Source of the DNA: Candidatus Baltobacteraceae bacterium
GTDB taxonomy: Bacteria > Vulcanimicrobiota > Vulcanimicrobiia > Vulcanimicrobiales > Vulcanimicrobiaceae
Direction of reading: 5' to 3'
DNA length: 64,000 bases
Assembly (NCBI GenBank): GCA_035502855.1
Contig: DATJTX010000018.1
Location: 1-64,000 of the forward strand
The translations under genes and the position numbers were made by a program. The notes beneath the pieces were generated by a model that was not told the DNA's origin, made no database searches, and was given only the letters and a program-made list of their open reading frames with translations. Position 1 is the first letter of the stretch. Each line of letters begins with the position of its first letter. Below, one piece after another: positions 29,158-36,257 of this stretch.

Positions 29158-29481
29158 CTACGCAATTCGGCGAGCCTTCGTCGTCGCTATGCGAAGGCTG
29201 CCCGGGCCGTCCGTGTATCGCACCCGTACATGGATGTCGACGTCGGCTCCTAGCTTCGATAGCAGTTGCGACAGCCGCGGGAGCGAAAATCCCCACACCT
29301 TGAAATTGACGATCTTCGAGATGTCCGCTTGAGCAACGCCGAGTCTCTTCGCAGCCTCGCGCTGGGAGATACCGAGCGCCTCGATCCGACGAAGAACTTC
29401 AAGCGCGAGAAAAGACTTTGCTACCAGCTCTTCTTGATCGGGCTCTCCATGCCACGCGGTTGCAGTCGTAACGTACGTCAT
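29158..29481 (-). CDS. HigA/XRE-type antitoxin
   Basis: 107 residues from MTYVTTATAWHG. A helix-turn-helix is clear: LGISQREAAKRLGVAQADISKIVNFKVWGFSLPRLSQLLSKLG, with ADVDIHVR at the end, as in antitoxins of Gp49-like toxins. The ATG is 4 bp after the toxin stop and has a GAGGAG ribosome binding site inside the toxin end. It neutralises the toxin and should bind the palindrome at 29842-29859. Confidence 0.85.
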   Translation of the reverse strand: MTYVTTATAWHGEPDQEELVAKSFLALEVLRRIEALGISQREAAKRLGVAQADISKIVNFKVWGFSLPRLSQLLSKLGADVDIHVRVRYTDGPGSLRIATTKARRIA

Positions 29482-29485
29482 CTCC

Positions 29486-29827
29486 TCATCCGACCTCTCG
29501 CTCTTGGCGATGCGCGAACGCAAGCCGGCGTCGGATAAGGTCGAGTTCCCTTTTCGGCGTCGCGATGCCGTGCTTGCTTTTCTTTTGGAAGAAGTGGAGG
29601 GCATAGATCAACTCTTTTCCGATGTAGTACATTCCTCGAAACGTGCCGACTCGATCATGAGTCACGACTTCGATGACGTCCCCGAGATCGCCATGCATCG
29701 GCTTCGCATTGCGAGCCTTGCCGCCACTTTCTGCGGCAAACAGTGCCGCGCGAATCTCGCGCCGTGGAGCATCCGGCATACCTTCGAGGTCCTTCTCGGA
29801 GCCGCCGACCCAACGGACCGGTTTCAT
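29486..29827 (-). CDS. HigB/Gp49-like (RelE-superfamily) toxin
   Basis: 113 residues. Family motifs: VRWVGGSEKDLEGMPDAPRRE, DVIEVVTHDRVGTFRGMYY, IYALHFFQKKSKHGIATPKRE. The FQKKSK.G..TP...L segment is the RelE/HigB/Gp49 (PF05973) signature. A ribosome-associated or free mRNA endonuclease. First gene of the pair (toxin first, as in higBA), 58 bp after the fliP stop, so part of the block inserted at the fliP 3' end. Confidence 0.85.
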   Translation of the reverse strand: MKPVRWVGGSEKDLEGMPDAPRREIRAALFAAESGGKARNAKPMHGDLGDVIEVVTHDRVGTFRGMYYIGKELIYALHFFQKKSKHGIATPKRELDLIRRRLAFAHRQEREVG

Positions 29828-29841
29828 CCAAGTTCCTCGAT

Positions 29842-29859
29842 GATAGTCGTTCGACTATC
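29842..29859. promoter_or_regulatory. Palindromic operator of the HigBA-type pair
   Basis: Perfect inverted repeat GATAGTCG-TT-CGACTATC, ending 14 bp before the toxin start codon. Its position and symmetry fit autorepression by the XRE antitoxin. Binding is inferred. Confidence 0.6.
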
Positions 29860-29885
29860 GGTCGTCAACAGCGGTCCTACTTGGC

Positions 29886-30542
29886 TCACCTAAAACTCGC
29901 TGCCACGCCGCCGCAGATGAGTGCCCAGCCGTCGACCATGACGAACAGAAGCAGCTTCACTGGCAGCGACACCACCGGCGGCGAGAGCATCATCATTCCA
30001 AGGCCCATCAGCATCGCCGCAACCGCGAGATCGATCGCCACGAACGGTAGATAGAGCGCAAAACCAATTGCGAACGCGCCGCGAAGTTCGCCGACGACGA
30101 ACGCCGGAACCAGCACGATCAGCGGCGCTCGCGCGGGCGGTTCGCTGGTACGGTGGGCGACGCGTTCGAAAAGCGCGATATCGGCGAGGCGGGTTTGGCG
30201 AAGCATGAATGAACGTAGCGGCGCCGCAGCGCGGTCGAGCACCTGTGACTGCGAGAGTCCGCCGCGAGCGTACGGCTCGATGGCCTCGCGATCGATGCGC
30301 TGCAGGGTCGGCGTCATGACCACCAGCGTGAGCACGAGCGCGAGACCGGAGAGCACGGCGTTAGGGGGAAGCGCCGAGGCGCCGATTGCCGAGCGCACCA
30401 GCGAGAGCACGACCACGATGCGCACGAACGACGTGCACATCATCAACAAGAACGGCACGACGGCCAGGATCGCGAGGCCCGCGAGCACGTCGAGCGGGAG
30501 CGTCGCATGACCGCGCGCGGCGACGGCAAAGAGTCCGTCCAT
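29886..30542 (-). CDS. fliP: Flagellar export membrane protein FliP
   Basis: 218 residues. Family motifs: PFLLMMCTSFVRIVVVLSLVRSAIGASALPPN in pieces, APLIVLVPAFVVGELRGAFAIGF and the final LLLFVMVDGWALICGGVAASFR. There is no cleavable signal peptide, which many FliP proteins have. With FliQ and FliR it forms the export gate. Its last 9-15 codons are repeated at 26054 and 27428. A hairpin with T-tracts lies just upstream of the ATG, so transcription into fliP from fliN may be partly stopped. Confidence 0.96.
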   Translation of the reverse strand: MDGLFAVAARGHATLPLDVLAGLAILAVVPFLLMMCTSFVRIVVVLSLVRSAIGASALPPNAVLSGLALVLTLVVMTPTLQRIDREAIEPYARGGLSQSQVLDRAAAPLRSFMLRQTRLADIALFERVAHRTSEPPARAPLIVLVPAFVVGELRGAFAIGFALYLPFVAIDLAVAAMLMGLGMMMLSPPVVSLPVKLLLFVMVDGWALICGGVAASFR

Positions 30543-30545
30543 GAA

Positions 30546-30575
30546 AAAACGGTAACGCCTTTACGTTACCGTTTT
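30546..30575. terminator. Perfect hairpin with T-tracts between fliN and fliP
   Basis: AAAACGGTAACG (30546-30557), a 6-base loop CCTTTA, CGTTACCGTTTT (30564-30575): twelve-base perfect arms. Read toward fliP the stem is followed by T6; read the other way by T4. It fits a bidirectional intrinsic terminator or attenuator, but it ends only 3 bp before the fliP start, which is unusual. Confidence 0.55.
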
Positions 30576-30590
30576 ACTAAGGAAAGGTGT

Positions 30591-30650
30591 CGGTCGCTCG
30601 ACTACGCTTCGCGGAGTTTATCCCGAGCGTAGTCGAGGGACCGGGATGAC
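30591..30650 (-). repeat. REP-like long inverted repeat between fliN and fliP
   Basis: Arms CTCGACTACGCT (30597-30608) and AGCGTAGTCGAG (30626-30637) are perfect, with a 17-base loop. On the minus strand the element begins GTCATCC, like the REP elements in the helicase gene. It lies 4 bp after the fliN stop. Confidence 0.65.
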
Positions 30651-30654
30651 AAGG

Positions 30655-30927
30655 TTAGATCGGGCGGGAGATGAGTTCCGTAATGCGTACGCCGAAGTTT
30701 TCGTCGACGGCAACGACTTCGCCGCGGGCGATCAATTTGTTGTTCACCATCAGGTCGACCGGACCACCCGCGAGCCGGTCCAATTCGATGATCGAACCCG
30801 CGCCCAGTTTGAGCACTTCGGAAACCGACATATTGCAGGTCCCGAGCTCCGCCGTGACGCTGAGCGGTACGTGAAGTAAGACGTCGAGATTCCCGCGATC
30901 TTTGAGTTTTTTCGCATCGATGCTCAT
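30655..30927 (-). CDS. fliN: Flagellar motor switch / C-ring protein FliN
   Basis: 90 residues, entirely one SpoA domain: [64 protein letters not shown] in pieces, which is the FliN consensus. The N-terminal extension of many FliN proteins is missing. The ATG overlaps the fliM stop. Confidence 0.94.
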   Translation of the reverse strand: MSIDAKKLKDRGNLDVLLHVPLSVTAELGTCNMSVSEVLKLGAGSIIELDRLAGGPVDLMVNNKLIARGEVVAVDENFGVRITELISRPI

Positions 30928-31724
30928 GATTCCGGTTCGTCCCTTCCGGCGTGATCGATGGCCAGCGCATAGTGCCGGCCGTTGACACCACATTCGCCGA
31001 CGGCGAGCTTCCTTCCGGCTAGCGCCAACGAGCCGCGCAGTCCTCCCGGCGGCAACGCCATGACCGCACCGGGTTCGAGCGCCGCGATCGCCGCAGCGGT
31101 GTGCGTGCCGGCATCGAGTTGCACCGCCAGCTCGACCGAGAGGTCGAGCAAGTCGTCGAGTTCGATCCCGGGCCGCGGTTCGGGCTGCGGATCGCGGCTG
31201 AGCGCAATGCCGATTCGTGCACGGACGGGCCGCTCGAGTTGCAATTCGAAAAACGTCGTAAACCCGTGGGCGCCGCTCTGTTCCGAAACTACGGGCTCGC
31301 CGGCCCCGGTGCCGCAGATCGGCGCAAAATGCGCAGCGATCGCGCGAATCGTCCGCTCGAGCACGCTGCGCTCGAGAGGAGAGAGAGCGGCCGCGCCGGG
31401 TTCGCGCTCGCCGAACGCGGCCGCTGCAAGAACGCGAGCGTCGGCGGCGCGCACGATCACGGCTGCGTCGGCGCGAGCGCCACGGACGCGGTAGATCGTG
31501 GCATCGCGAACGATGGCATCCCATGCGGCGGGCGCGGGAATCGCTGGTTCGTACAGCTTGAGTACGACGGCTTCGCCGAAAAGCGCGCCAAGCGTTTCGC
31601 GCACGGCGGTGGCGACGACGCACGCCGCGCTCACCGGCAACATCGACCGCTCCTCGAACCTGAGCGAGCGCAGGCTGCGTTCACCGAGCCGTTCGCACGT
31701 GCGGCTGAAACCGAGCATCTTCAC
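30924..31724 (-). CDS. fliM: Short FliM-like C-ring protein
   Basis: 266 residues, GTG start overlapping the previous stop. The C-terminal ~75 residues are a SpoA domain ([42 protein letters not shown]). The middle resembles the CheC-like domain of FliM ([19 protein letters not shown]). The N-terminal EIDALL-type peptide that binds phosphorylated CheY is absent, and the protein is about 60 residues shorter than usual. Position before fliN supports FliM. It may build a C-ring that does not switch. Confidence 0.75.
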   Translation of the reverse strand: MKMLGFSRTCERLGERSLRSLRFEERSMLPVSAACVVATAVRETLGALFGEAVVLKLYEPAIPAPAAWDAIVRDATIYRVRGARADAAVIVRAADARVLAAAAFGEREPGAAALSPLERSVLERTIRAIAAHFAPICGTGAGEPVVSEQSGAHGFTTFFELQLERPVRARIGIALSRDPQPEPRPGIELDDLLDLSVELAVQLDAGTHTAAAIAALEPGAVMALPPGGLRGSLALAGRKLAVGECGVNGRHYALAIDHAGRDEPES

Positions 31725-32443
31725 TTCACGAGGTCCATCGCGCTCTTGCTCAGCGAGCCTTGCGCCTTATGCGCTGCCGCAATCGCATCGAAGGCAATGT
31801 ACGCTTCTTCGAGACGCTCGAGACTGCGATCAAAATCGATTCGGCTCTCTTCACGGCGCATCGGTGCGATCGTGCCGAAGTTGCCGTCGTGCGCGCGGCC
31901 GACGTAGGGGAGCGTGCCGGACGGCGGAATGACGTGGTTTGCGTCGACCCGCTCGAGCGCCGCCGCCGCGGGAAAGCGCGCGAGTGCGACTCGCCCGACC
32001 GCGACGCGCTCGCGTTCGCGCCCGCCGGTCCGCGGGTCGATGGCCGTGCGCTCGTATGCTAGCGTGCCGTCGTTCTCGACATGCAGACCGTCGATTCGAC
32101 CCAGGGCCTCGTCGACCGGATCGACGCATAGCGGGCTCATCGCGCTCGTGCTCGAGGTAAATCCGAGGATTGCGCGGCCGTCCGCACCGACGAGCGTTCC
32201 GTTACGCAGTGCGAAGCAGCCATCGCGAGTGTACACGGTTCTGCCGCGCGCGTCGGTCGTAAGGAAGTACGCCTCCGGCGGAGCGGCGACCGAGAGCGGA
32301 TCGAGCGCTACCCGCGACGACGGCTGGCCGGTTGCGACGTCGCCGAATTGCGGGGAAGCCCCGGGCGTGAACGCGCGCTGCACGTCGGCCGCGCGCTGCG
32401 CGATCCGGTCGAGCGCGTCTTGCGTCGCGGCGTTGATCATCAT
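31721..32443 (-). CDS. Flagellar rod/hook basal-body protein, FlgF/FlgG family
   Basis: 240 residues. Hallmark of the rod/hook fold: YFLTTDARGRTVYTRDGCFALRNGTLVGADGRAILGF in pieces, and the C-terminal helix RSLERLEEAYIAFDAIAAAHKAQ, equivalent to the axial C-terminal helix. The usual N-terminal ASG..A..... helix is poorly kept. FlgF versus FlgG cannot be settled. The ATG at 32443 overlaps the upstream stop (ATGA). Confidence 0.75.
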   Translation of the reverse strand: MMINAATQDALDRIAQRAADVQRAFTPGASPQFGDVATGQPSSRVALDPLSVAAPPEAYFLTTDARGRTVYTRDGCFALRNGTLVGADGRAILGFTSSTSAMSPLCVDPVDEALGRIDGLHVENDGTLAYERTAIDPRTGGRERERVAVGRVALARFPAAAALERVDANHVIPPSGTLPYVGRAHDGNFGTIAPMRREESRIDFDRSLERLEEAYIAFDAIAAAHKAQGSLSKSAMDLVK

Positions 32444-32982
32444 GACGGCAGCTCGCTCAGGTCGATCTGCAGCGCAATGCCGCGAACGGCCAAAGCGTAT
32501 CGAGCTTCTTCGAGCGCACGCGCGACGCCGCGACGTACGTGCGCCGGGCAGAGGGCAACGAGCCGCGTTCCCGACGCCGTCGATTGCAGTCCGACGTGCA
32601 CGCGTGCCCGCGTGCCGTCGATCGTGAAGGTGGCCCGCTGCGTCCGCTGCACCGGATTGAGAAACGCGTGCTCGATGCGCCGCGCAAGCGTCGAACGCTG
32701 CGCGCGCCGCTCTTCGCCGCTGCACCGCATCTCGGCCGGTTTTTCCGCGCGCGCCTGCAGCGGACGCGAATTCCATAGCGCCGGTTCCGCTCCGCGCACC
32801 CGCGCCGGGTCCGGACCGCACGCCGCCGGCGACACGGTGCGCGCGCGAGCGGTCTCGCCGGCTTCGCCGGGCGGTCGCTGCGCCAGATGCAGCGCGGAGT
32901 ACCATGCCTGCGAGAGCGAACGGCGATCGATCGCGGCCAGCGGAACGGTGAGGATGCTGAAGTCCAGTTGCTGCGTCATCAT
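32440..32982 (-). CDS. Unknown protein of the flagellar cluster
   Basis: 180 residues from the MMTQQLDF start; a longer frame begins at 33009. The C-terminal half, from RIEHAFLNPVQRTQRATFTI on, looks like a compact alpha/beta domain ending RYALAVRGIALQIDLSE. The centre is rich in Arg, Ala and Pro. No family recognised. First gene after a shared upstream motif (33027-33041). A hook-length, chaperone or stator-like role is possible but unsupported. The start is chosen because its distance to the motif (44 bp) equals that of flgB. Confidence 0.6.
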   Translation of the reverse strand: MMTQQLDFSILTVPLAAIDRRSLSQAWYSALHLAQRPPGEAGETARARTVSPAACGPDPARVRGAEPALWNSRPLQARAEKPAEMRCSGEERRAQRSTLARRIEHAFLNPVQRTQRATFTIDGTRARVHVGLQSTASGTRLVALCPAHVRRGVARALEEARYALAVRGIALQIDLSELPS

Positions 32983-33026
32983 GCCGGCATCGTGCACCGG
33001 CACGATCAACGCGGCGTCGCCGTTTC

Positions 33027-33041
33027 GTTACCGAAATATGA
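33027..33041 (-). promoter_or_regulatory. Shared 15-bp motif upstream of a flagellar sub-operon (site 1)
   Basis: Minus-strand TCATATTTCGGTAAC. The same motif, TCATATTCCGGCAAC, lies at 39063-39077 before flgB, at the same 44-bp distance from the start codon. Could be part of a flagellar-class promoter or regulator site. Confidence 0.45.
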
Positions 33042-33066
33042 GCGCGGCGAAAACCCTCGGTACAGC

Positions 33067-33088
33067 GACTTCTTCAGAGCTTCCCTAG
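33067..33088. repeat. 22-bp repeat at a gene 3' end (copy 2 of 2)
   Basis: Identical to 117-138. It contains the TAG stop of the aspartyl-protease-like gene and 19 bases of its 3' flank. Confidence 0.8.
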
Positions 33089-34692
33089 TCGGGCACCCGG
33101 CGCGCGTGACCGTCGTTGAATCCCGCCGCGGGCTGAAGGTAGAGCGCGTGATCGGAGAGGTCGAAGGTCAGCACGAAGTTTCGCAGTGACCCGAAGCCGA
33201 CGTTTCCGCCGTCATTGCGATCGGCGAACGCTCCGGTCGTTCCAAGGACCACGTCGGCGTATCGATTGAACAGACGGTACGGTCCGAGCTGCAGCACGTC
33301 GACGATCGTTCCAACCGCATTGACCGAGCCGCCGATCCCGCTATTGCTGACCGGCCCGAAATTCGCAAGTTGGATCACTCCGGGATGCGCGTCGATGAAA
33401 CTCTTGAACACCAGCAGCTCGTTCGCGTCGCCGGTATCGATGATCAGGCGGGCGGGGACGTTGTCGAGTTGCCCTTCGACTTCGGGCAGTTCCCGATCGG
33501 TATCGACGTCGATGCGCGTGCCGTCGCGCGGCAACGATTTCGGCGGAGCGATCGTGAGCGTCTGCCGCGTCGGATCGAAGCGCAGCTCGGCAGCGGCGAA
33601 GAACGGGTATCCCAAGATGCCGTCGACGTGCATCGCGAGCAACGAGGGCATGTCAACGACGGTGGCGATGTGCATCGGAAAGACCACGCCGCCGAGCGAA
33701 ATCGGCGGGGTCTCGATGACGCCCGGGCTGGTGGTCCGGCCGGCGCCGCGAATCTCGACCGATCCTTCCGGATGCAGCCCGAGCGCCGCGGCGAGCATGG
33801 GATCGAACACGTCGCCTTGAGAGGCCGAGTCGATCAGGAACGTATATGGCTTGTTCGCGATCGTGACTTGCGTGTAGATCAGGCCGCCGCGTTCTTGAAA
33901 AGGAATCGTAACCGGCGCCGTGTTCTCCACCACTTCGGGCGTGAAGGGGTCGAAGATGGCAGGCGAGATCGGTTGGTCGACGCTGACGCTGGTCACGCGC
34001 GAGGTGATGTCGAAGGCATGATCGCCGTCCGAATCGACTTCGGTGAACGGAATCAAGAAGCCGTCGATCACGTGATAATCGCTGAAGATCGCAATTTGCA
34101 GACTGTCGTGATCGGCGTAGGCTTTCTCGTCGATCAGCCACGTGTTCGCGTCGATGCCGACCTCGTAGGTCTCGCCGTCCGGCGGTGCAACCCGCAACTG
34201 ATAGATCGTCCGGCCGTCGGGCAGCGTTTCGCGATCGACGTAGTGCACGTATTGCGGATGCCGCGCGAAGAGGCCGCTGTCGATGAAATCCTCGGTGATC
34301 TGGCGCCGCGCGACGATGCCTTCCAGTTCCCGGATCTCGCCGTTTGCGTTCTGTTCCCAGAGGTGATCGCCGACCCGCAGCATGCGCTCGGTGCGGATAC
34401 CGAAGAGCTCGTCGCGACGCTCCTTATCGCCCTCCTGCCATTCCTGAAACCGGCCCGACACGCCGGCGCCGTCGAGCGTTCCGCTATCTTGGTGGGTCTG
34501 CGGCTCGCGAAGATGCAGCGCCGCGAGCGCAGCGAGATGATTCGCGAGGATCGTCGAGAGCGGCGGGGGAGAGGACGTCTGCCCGCACAGTGCCGCGATG
34601 CCCGCGGCGAGCAGCGTGCTACGGAGTATCGCTCGCGCGATATTTTGCGTAACTTGCGAGGACGTTCTGCACGTAGTTCTGCGTTTCGGCAT
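33085..34692 (-). CDS. Secreted retropepsin-like aspartyl protease family protein
   Basis: 535 residues if it starts at MPKRRTT (34692), inside the transglycosylase gene. A signal segment follows (ILRSTLLAAGIAALCGQ). The C-terminal half has two retropepsin/gag-type motifs: YTFLIDSASQGDVFD, where the usual DTGA is DSAS, and ARLIIDTGDANELLVF with an intact DTG. Between them are LGYPFFAAAELRFD and GGVVFPMHIATVVD strands. The N-terminal half is an outer-membrane-lipoprotein-sorting-like beta domain. One motif is canonical and one is changed. Downstream of the flagellar transglycosylase; a periplasmic processing role is possible. The true start is uncertain. Confidence 0.7.
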   Translation of the reverse strand: MPKRRTTCRTSSQVTQNIARAILRSTLLAAGIAALCGQTSSPPPLSTILANHLAALAALHLREPQTHQDSGTLDGAGVSGRFQEWQEGDKERRDELFGIRTERMLRVGDHLWEQNANGEIRELEGIVARRQITEDFIDSGLFARHPQYVHYVDRETLPDGRTIYQLRVAPPDGETYEVGIDANTWLIDEKAYADHDSLQIAIFSDYHVIDGFLIPFTEVDSDGDHAFDITSRVTSVSVDQPISPAIFDPFTPEVVENTAPVTIPFQERGGLIYTQVTIANKPYTFLIDSASQGDVFDPMLAAALGLHPEGSVEIRGAGRTTSPGVIETPPISLGGVVFPMHIATVVDMPSLLAMHVDGILGYPFFAAAELRFDPTRQTLTIAPPKSLPRDGTRIDVDTDRELPEVEGQLDNVPARLIIDTGDANELLVFKSFIDAHPGVIQLANFGPVSNSGIGGSVNAVGTIVDVLQLGPYRLFNRYADVVLGTTGAFADRNDGGNVGFGSLRNFVLTFDLSDHALYLQPAAGFNDGHARRVPD

Positions 34693-35227
34693 ACGGCGGT
34701 ACCCCGCCATACTTCTCCACCGCGCCGGGGCCGGCATTGTATGCCGCGACCGCGAGCCGCACGTCGCCGTTGAACCGGTCGAGCAGCCCTTTGATGTATT
34801 TGGTGCCACCTGCTACGTTTTGCGCGGGATCGTAGGCGTTTGTGACACCGAGCGCCGCCGCTGTTGCGGGCATCAGCTGCATCAACCCCTGCGCGCCGAC
34901 CTTGGAGGTCGCATTCGCATTGAAGCCCGACTCGTTCGCGATGATCGCTTTGAGGAGCGCGGGATCGACGTCTTGCGCCTCCGCGTTGTCGCCGACGAGC
35001 GAGTCGATCTGCGCCGGCGGAATCATCGCCGGAGCATCGGCGGCGCCCGCGACGTCGCCCAGCGAGGAATCGACTTCTCCGCTGTTCATCTGCGCTTGAA
35101 GCATCGCCGCAAAGGAGCTGGTTTGGTCGGTCGGGCCGGGCGCGGGAAGGCCGGGCAATTGCACCGGGGAGCCGGTGATCTGTTCGATGCGCGACGCGAC
35201 CGCCGCGAGTTCCGAGCTAATATCCAT
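34619..35227 (-). CDS. Flagellum-associated lytic transglycosylase (SLT domain)
   Basis: 202 residues. The first ~85 are linker-like, with no signal peptide. The SLT domain has the catalytic Glu in LKAIIANESGFNANATS, then VGAQGLMQLMPATAAALGV and LAVAAYNAGPGAVEKYGGVPPYAETQNYV in pieces. It cuts peptidoglycan so that the rod can pass. Without a signal peptide it is probably exported by the flagellar apparatus itself. It overlaps fliI by 11 bp and takes the place usually held by fliJ. Confidence 0.9.
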   Translation of the reverse strand: MDISSELAAVASRIEQITGSPVQLPGLPAPGPTDQTSSFAAMLQAQMNSGEVDSSLGDVAGAADAPAMIPPAQIDSLVGDNAEAQDVDPALLKAIIANESGFNANATSKVGAQGLMQLMPATAAALGVTNAYDPAQNVAGGTKYIKGLLDRFNGDVRLAVAAYNAGPGAVEKYGGVPPYAETQNYVQNVLASYAKYRASDTP

Positions 35228-36257
35228 GGGTTACTTCCAACATATCGGCGCTTTCGCGCAAAGCCTCTAGGGTACGGGCCGGCGACTCCAGCCGGCGGTC
35301 CTGCCGGACGAGTGCTTCGATCGCGGTTTCCGCTCGAATGGCCGCAATCGTGGCGGGATCGGATGGTTCCAAACCGAGCGAGCGAGCGTCTTCGAAGTGA
35401 TCCAGCCGAGCAAGCGCGGCGCGGACACGCGCCGCCGCGGCCGCATGCTCGGGAGCGATGACCTCGCCCATCGTCCGGCTCGCACTTGCCGGGACGTCGA
35501 TCGCAGGGAAGCGTCCCGCCTGGGCCAGCCGAGGCGAAAGAACGACGTGTCCGTCGAGCAGCGAGCGCGCGGCCTCGCTGACCGGATCGCGGTCGTCGCC
35601 GTCACTCAGAACGGTTGCGAGCAGCGTGATCGAACCGCTCGAGAACGCACCGGCCCGTTCCACCAACCGCGCCGCGGCGGCGAAGACGCTGGGCGGATAG
35701 CCCGCCCGTCCGACGCTCTCGCCGGCGCCGACCGCGATCTCGCGTAGTGCGTAGACGTACCGCGCCAAACTGTCGAGCAGCACGAGCACATGAAGGCCGC
35801 CCGCCGCCAAACGCTGCGCGTGCACCATGGTCAGTTGCGCGGCGCGCACACGTTCGTGCGCACTGCGATCGCTCGTAGCGCAAATCACGGTCGTGCGATC
35901 GTTGCGCAATTCGATCCAGCGCTGCGCTTCGCGGCCGCGTTCGCCGACCAAACCGATTGCGACCGCATCGACGTGCGCACCGCGCACGACCTGCTCGAGC
36001 AGCGTCGATTTCCCGGCGCCGGGCGCTCCGAAAATGCCGACCCTCGCGCCGCGGCCGATCGTGAGCAGCGCGTCGATACAGCGCACGCCGGTCCAGAGGG
36101 GCTGCGCGACCGCGCGGCGCTGTAAAGGAAGCGCGACGCTTCGCTCGAGGCGCACGCGCACTCCGTCTATCGGCGGCAAACCGTCGAGCGGTGCGCCGAA
36201 GGCGTCGATCGCGCGGCCGAGCGCAGCCGTCCCCACCATCGCACGGGTCTCGCTCAA
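35217..36257 (-). CDS. fliI: Flagellar export ATPase FliI lacking the N-terminal domain
   Basis: 346 residues from a TTG that overlaps the fliH stop (TTGA). Begins at the ALLGRVID equivalent (AALGRAIDAFGAPLDGLP). Walker A is GIFGAPGAGKSTLLEQ; Walker B is HVLVLLDSLARYVYALREIA; GYPPSVFAAAARLVERAG and the C-terminal DGHVVLSPRLAQAGRFPAID are typical. Usual FliI is about 440 residues; the missing ~90 form the N-terminal beta-barrel that helps hexamer assembly. The upstream DNA encodes FliH, so this is a real shortening and not a frameshift. Energises export. Confidence 0.92.
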   Translation of the reverse strand: MSETRAMVGTAALGRAIDAFGAPLDGLPPIDGVRVRLERSVALPLQRRAVAQPLWTGVRCIDALLTIGRGARVGIFGAPGAGKSTLLEQVVRGAHVDAVAIGLVGERGREAQRWIELRNDRTTVICATSDRSAHERVRAAQLTMVHAQRLAAGGLHVLVLLDSLARYVYALREIAVGAGESVGRAGYPPSVFAAAARLVERAGAFSSGSITLLATVLSDGDDRDPVSEAARSLLDGHVVLSPRLAQAGRFPAIDVPASASRTMGEVIAPEHAAAAARVRAALARLDHFEDARSLGLEPSDPATIAAIRAETAIEALVRQDRRLESPARTLEALRESADMLEVTHGY

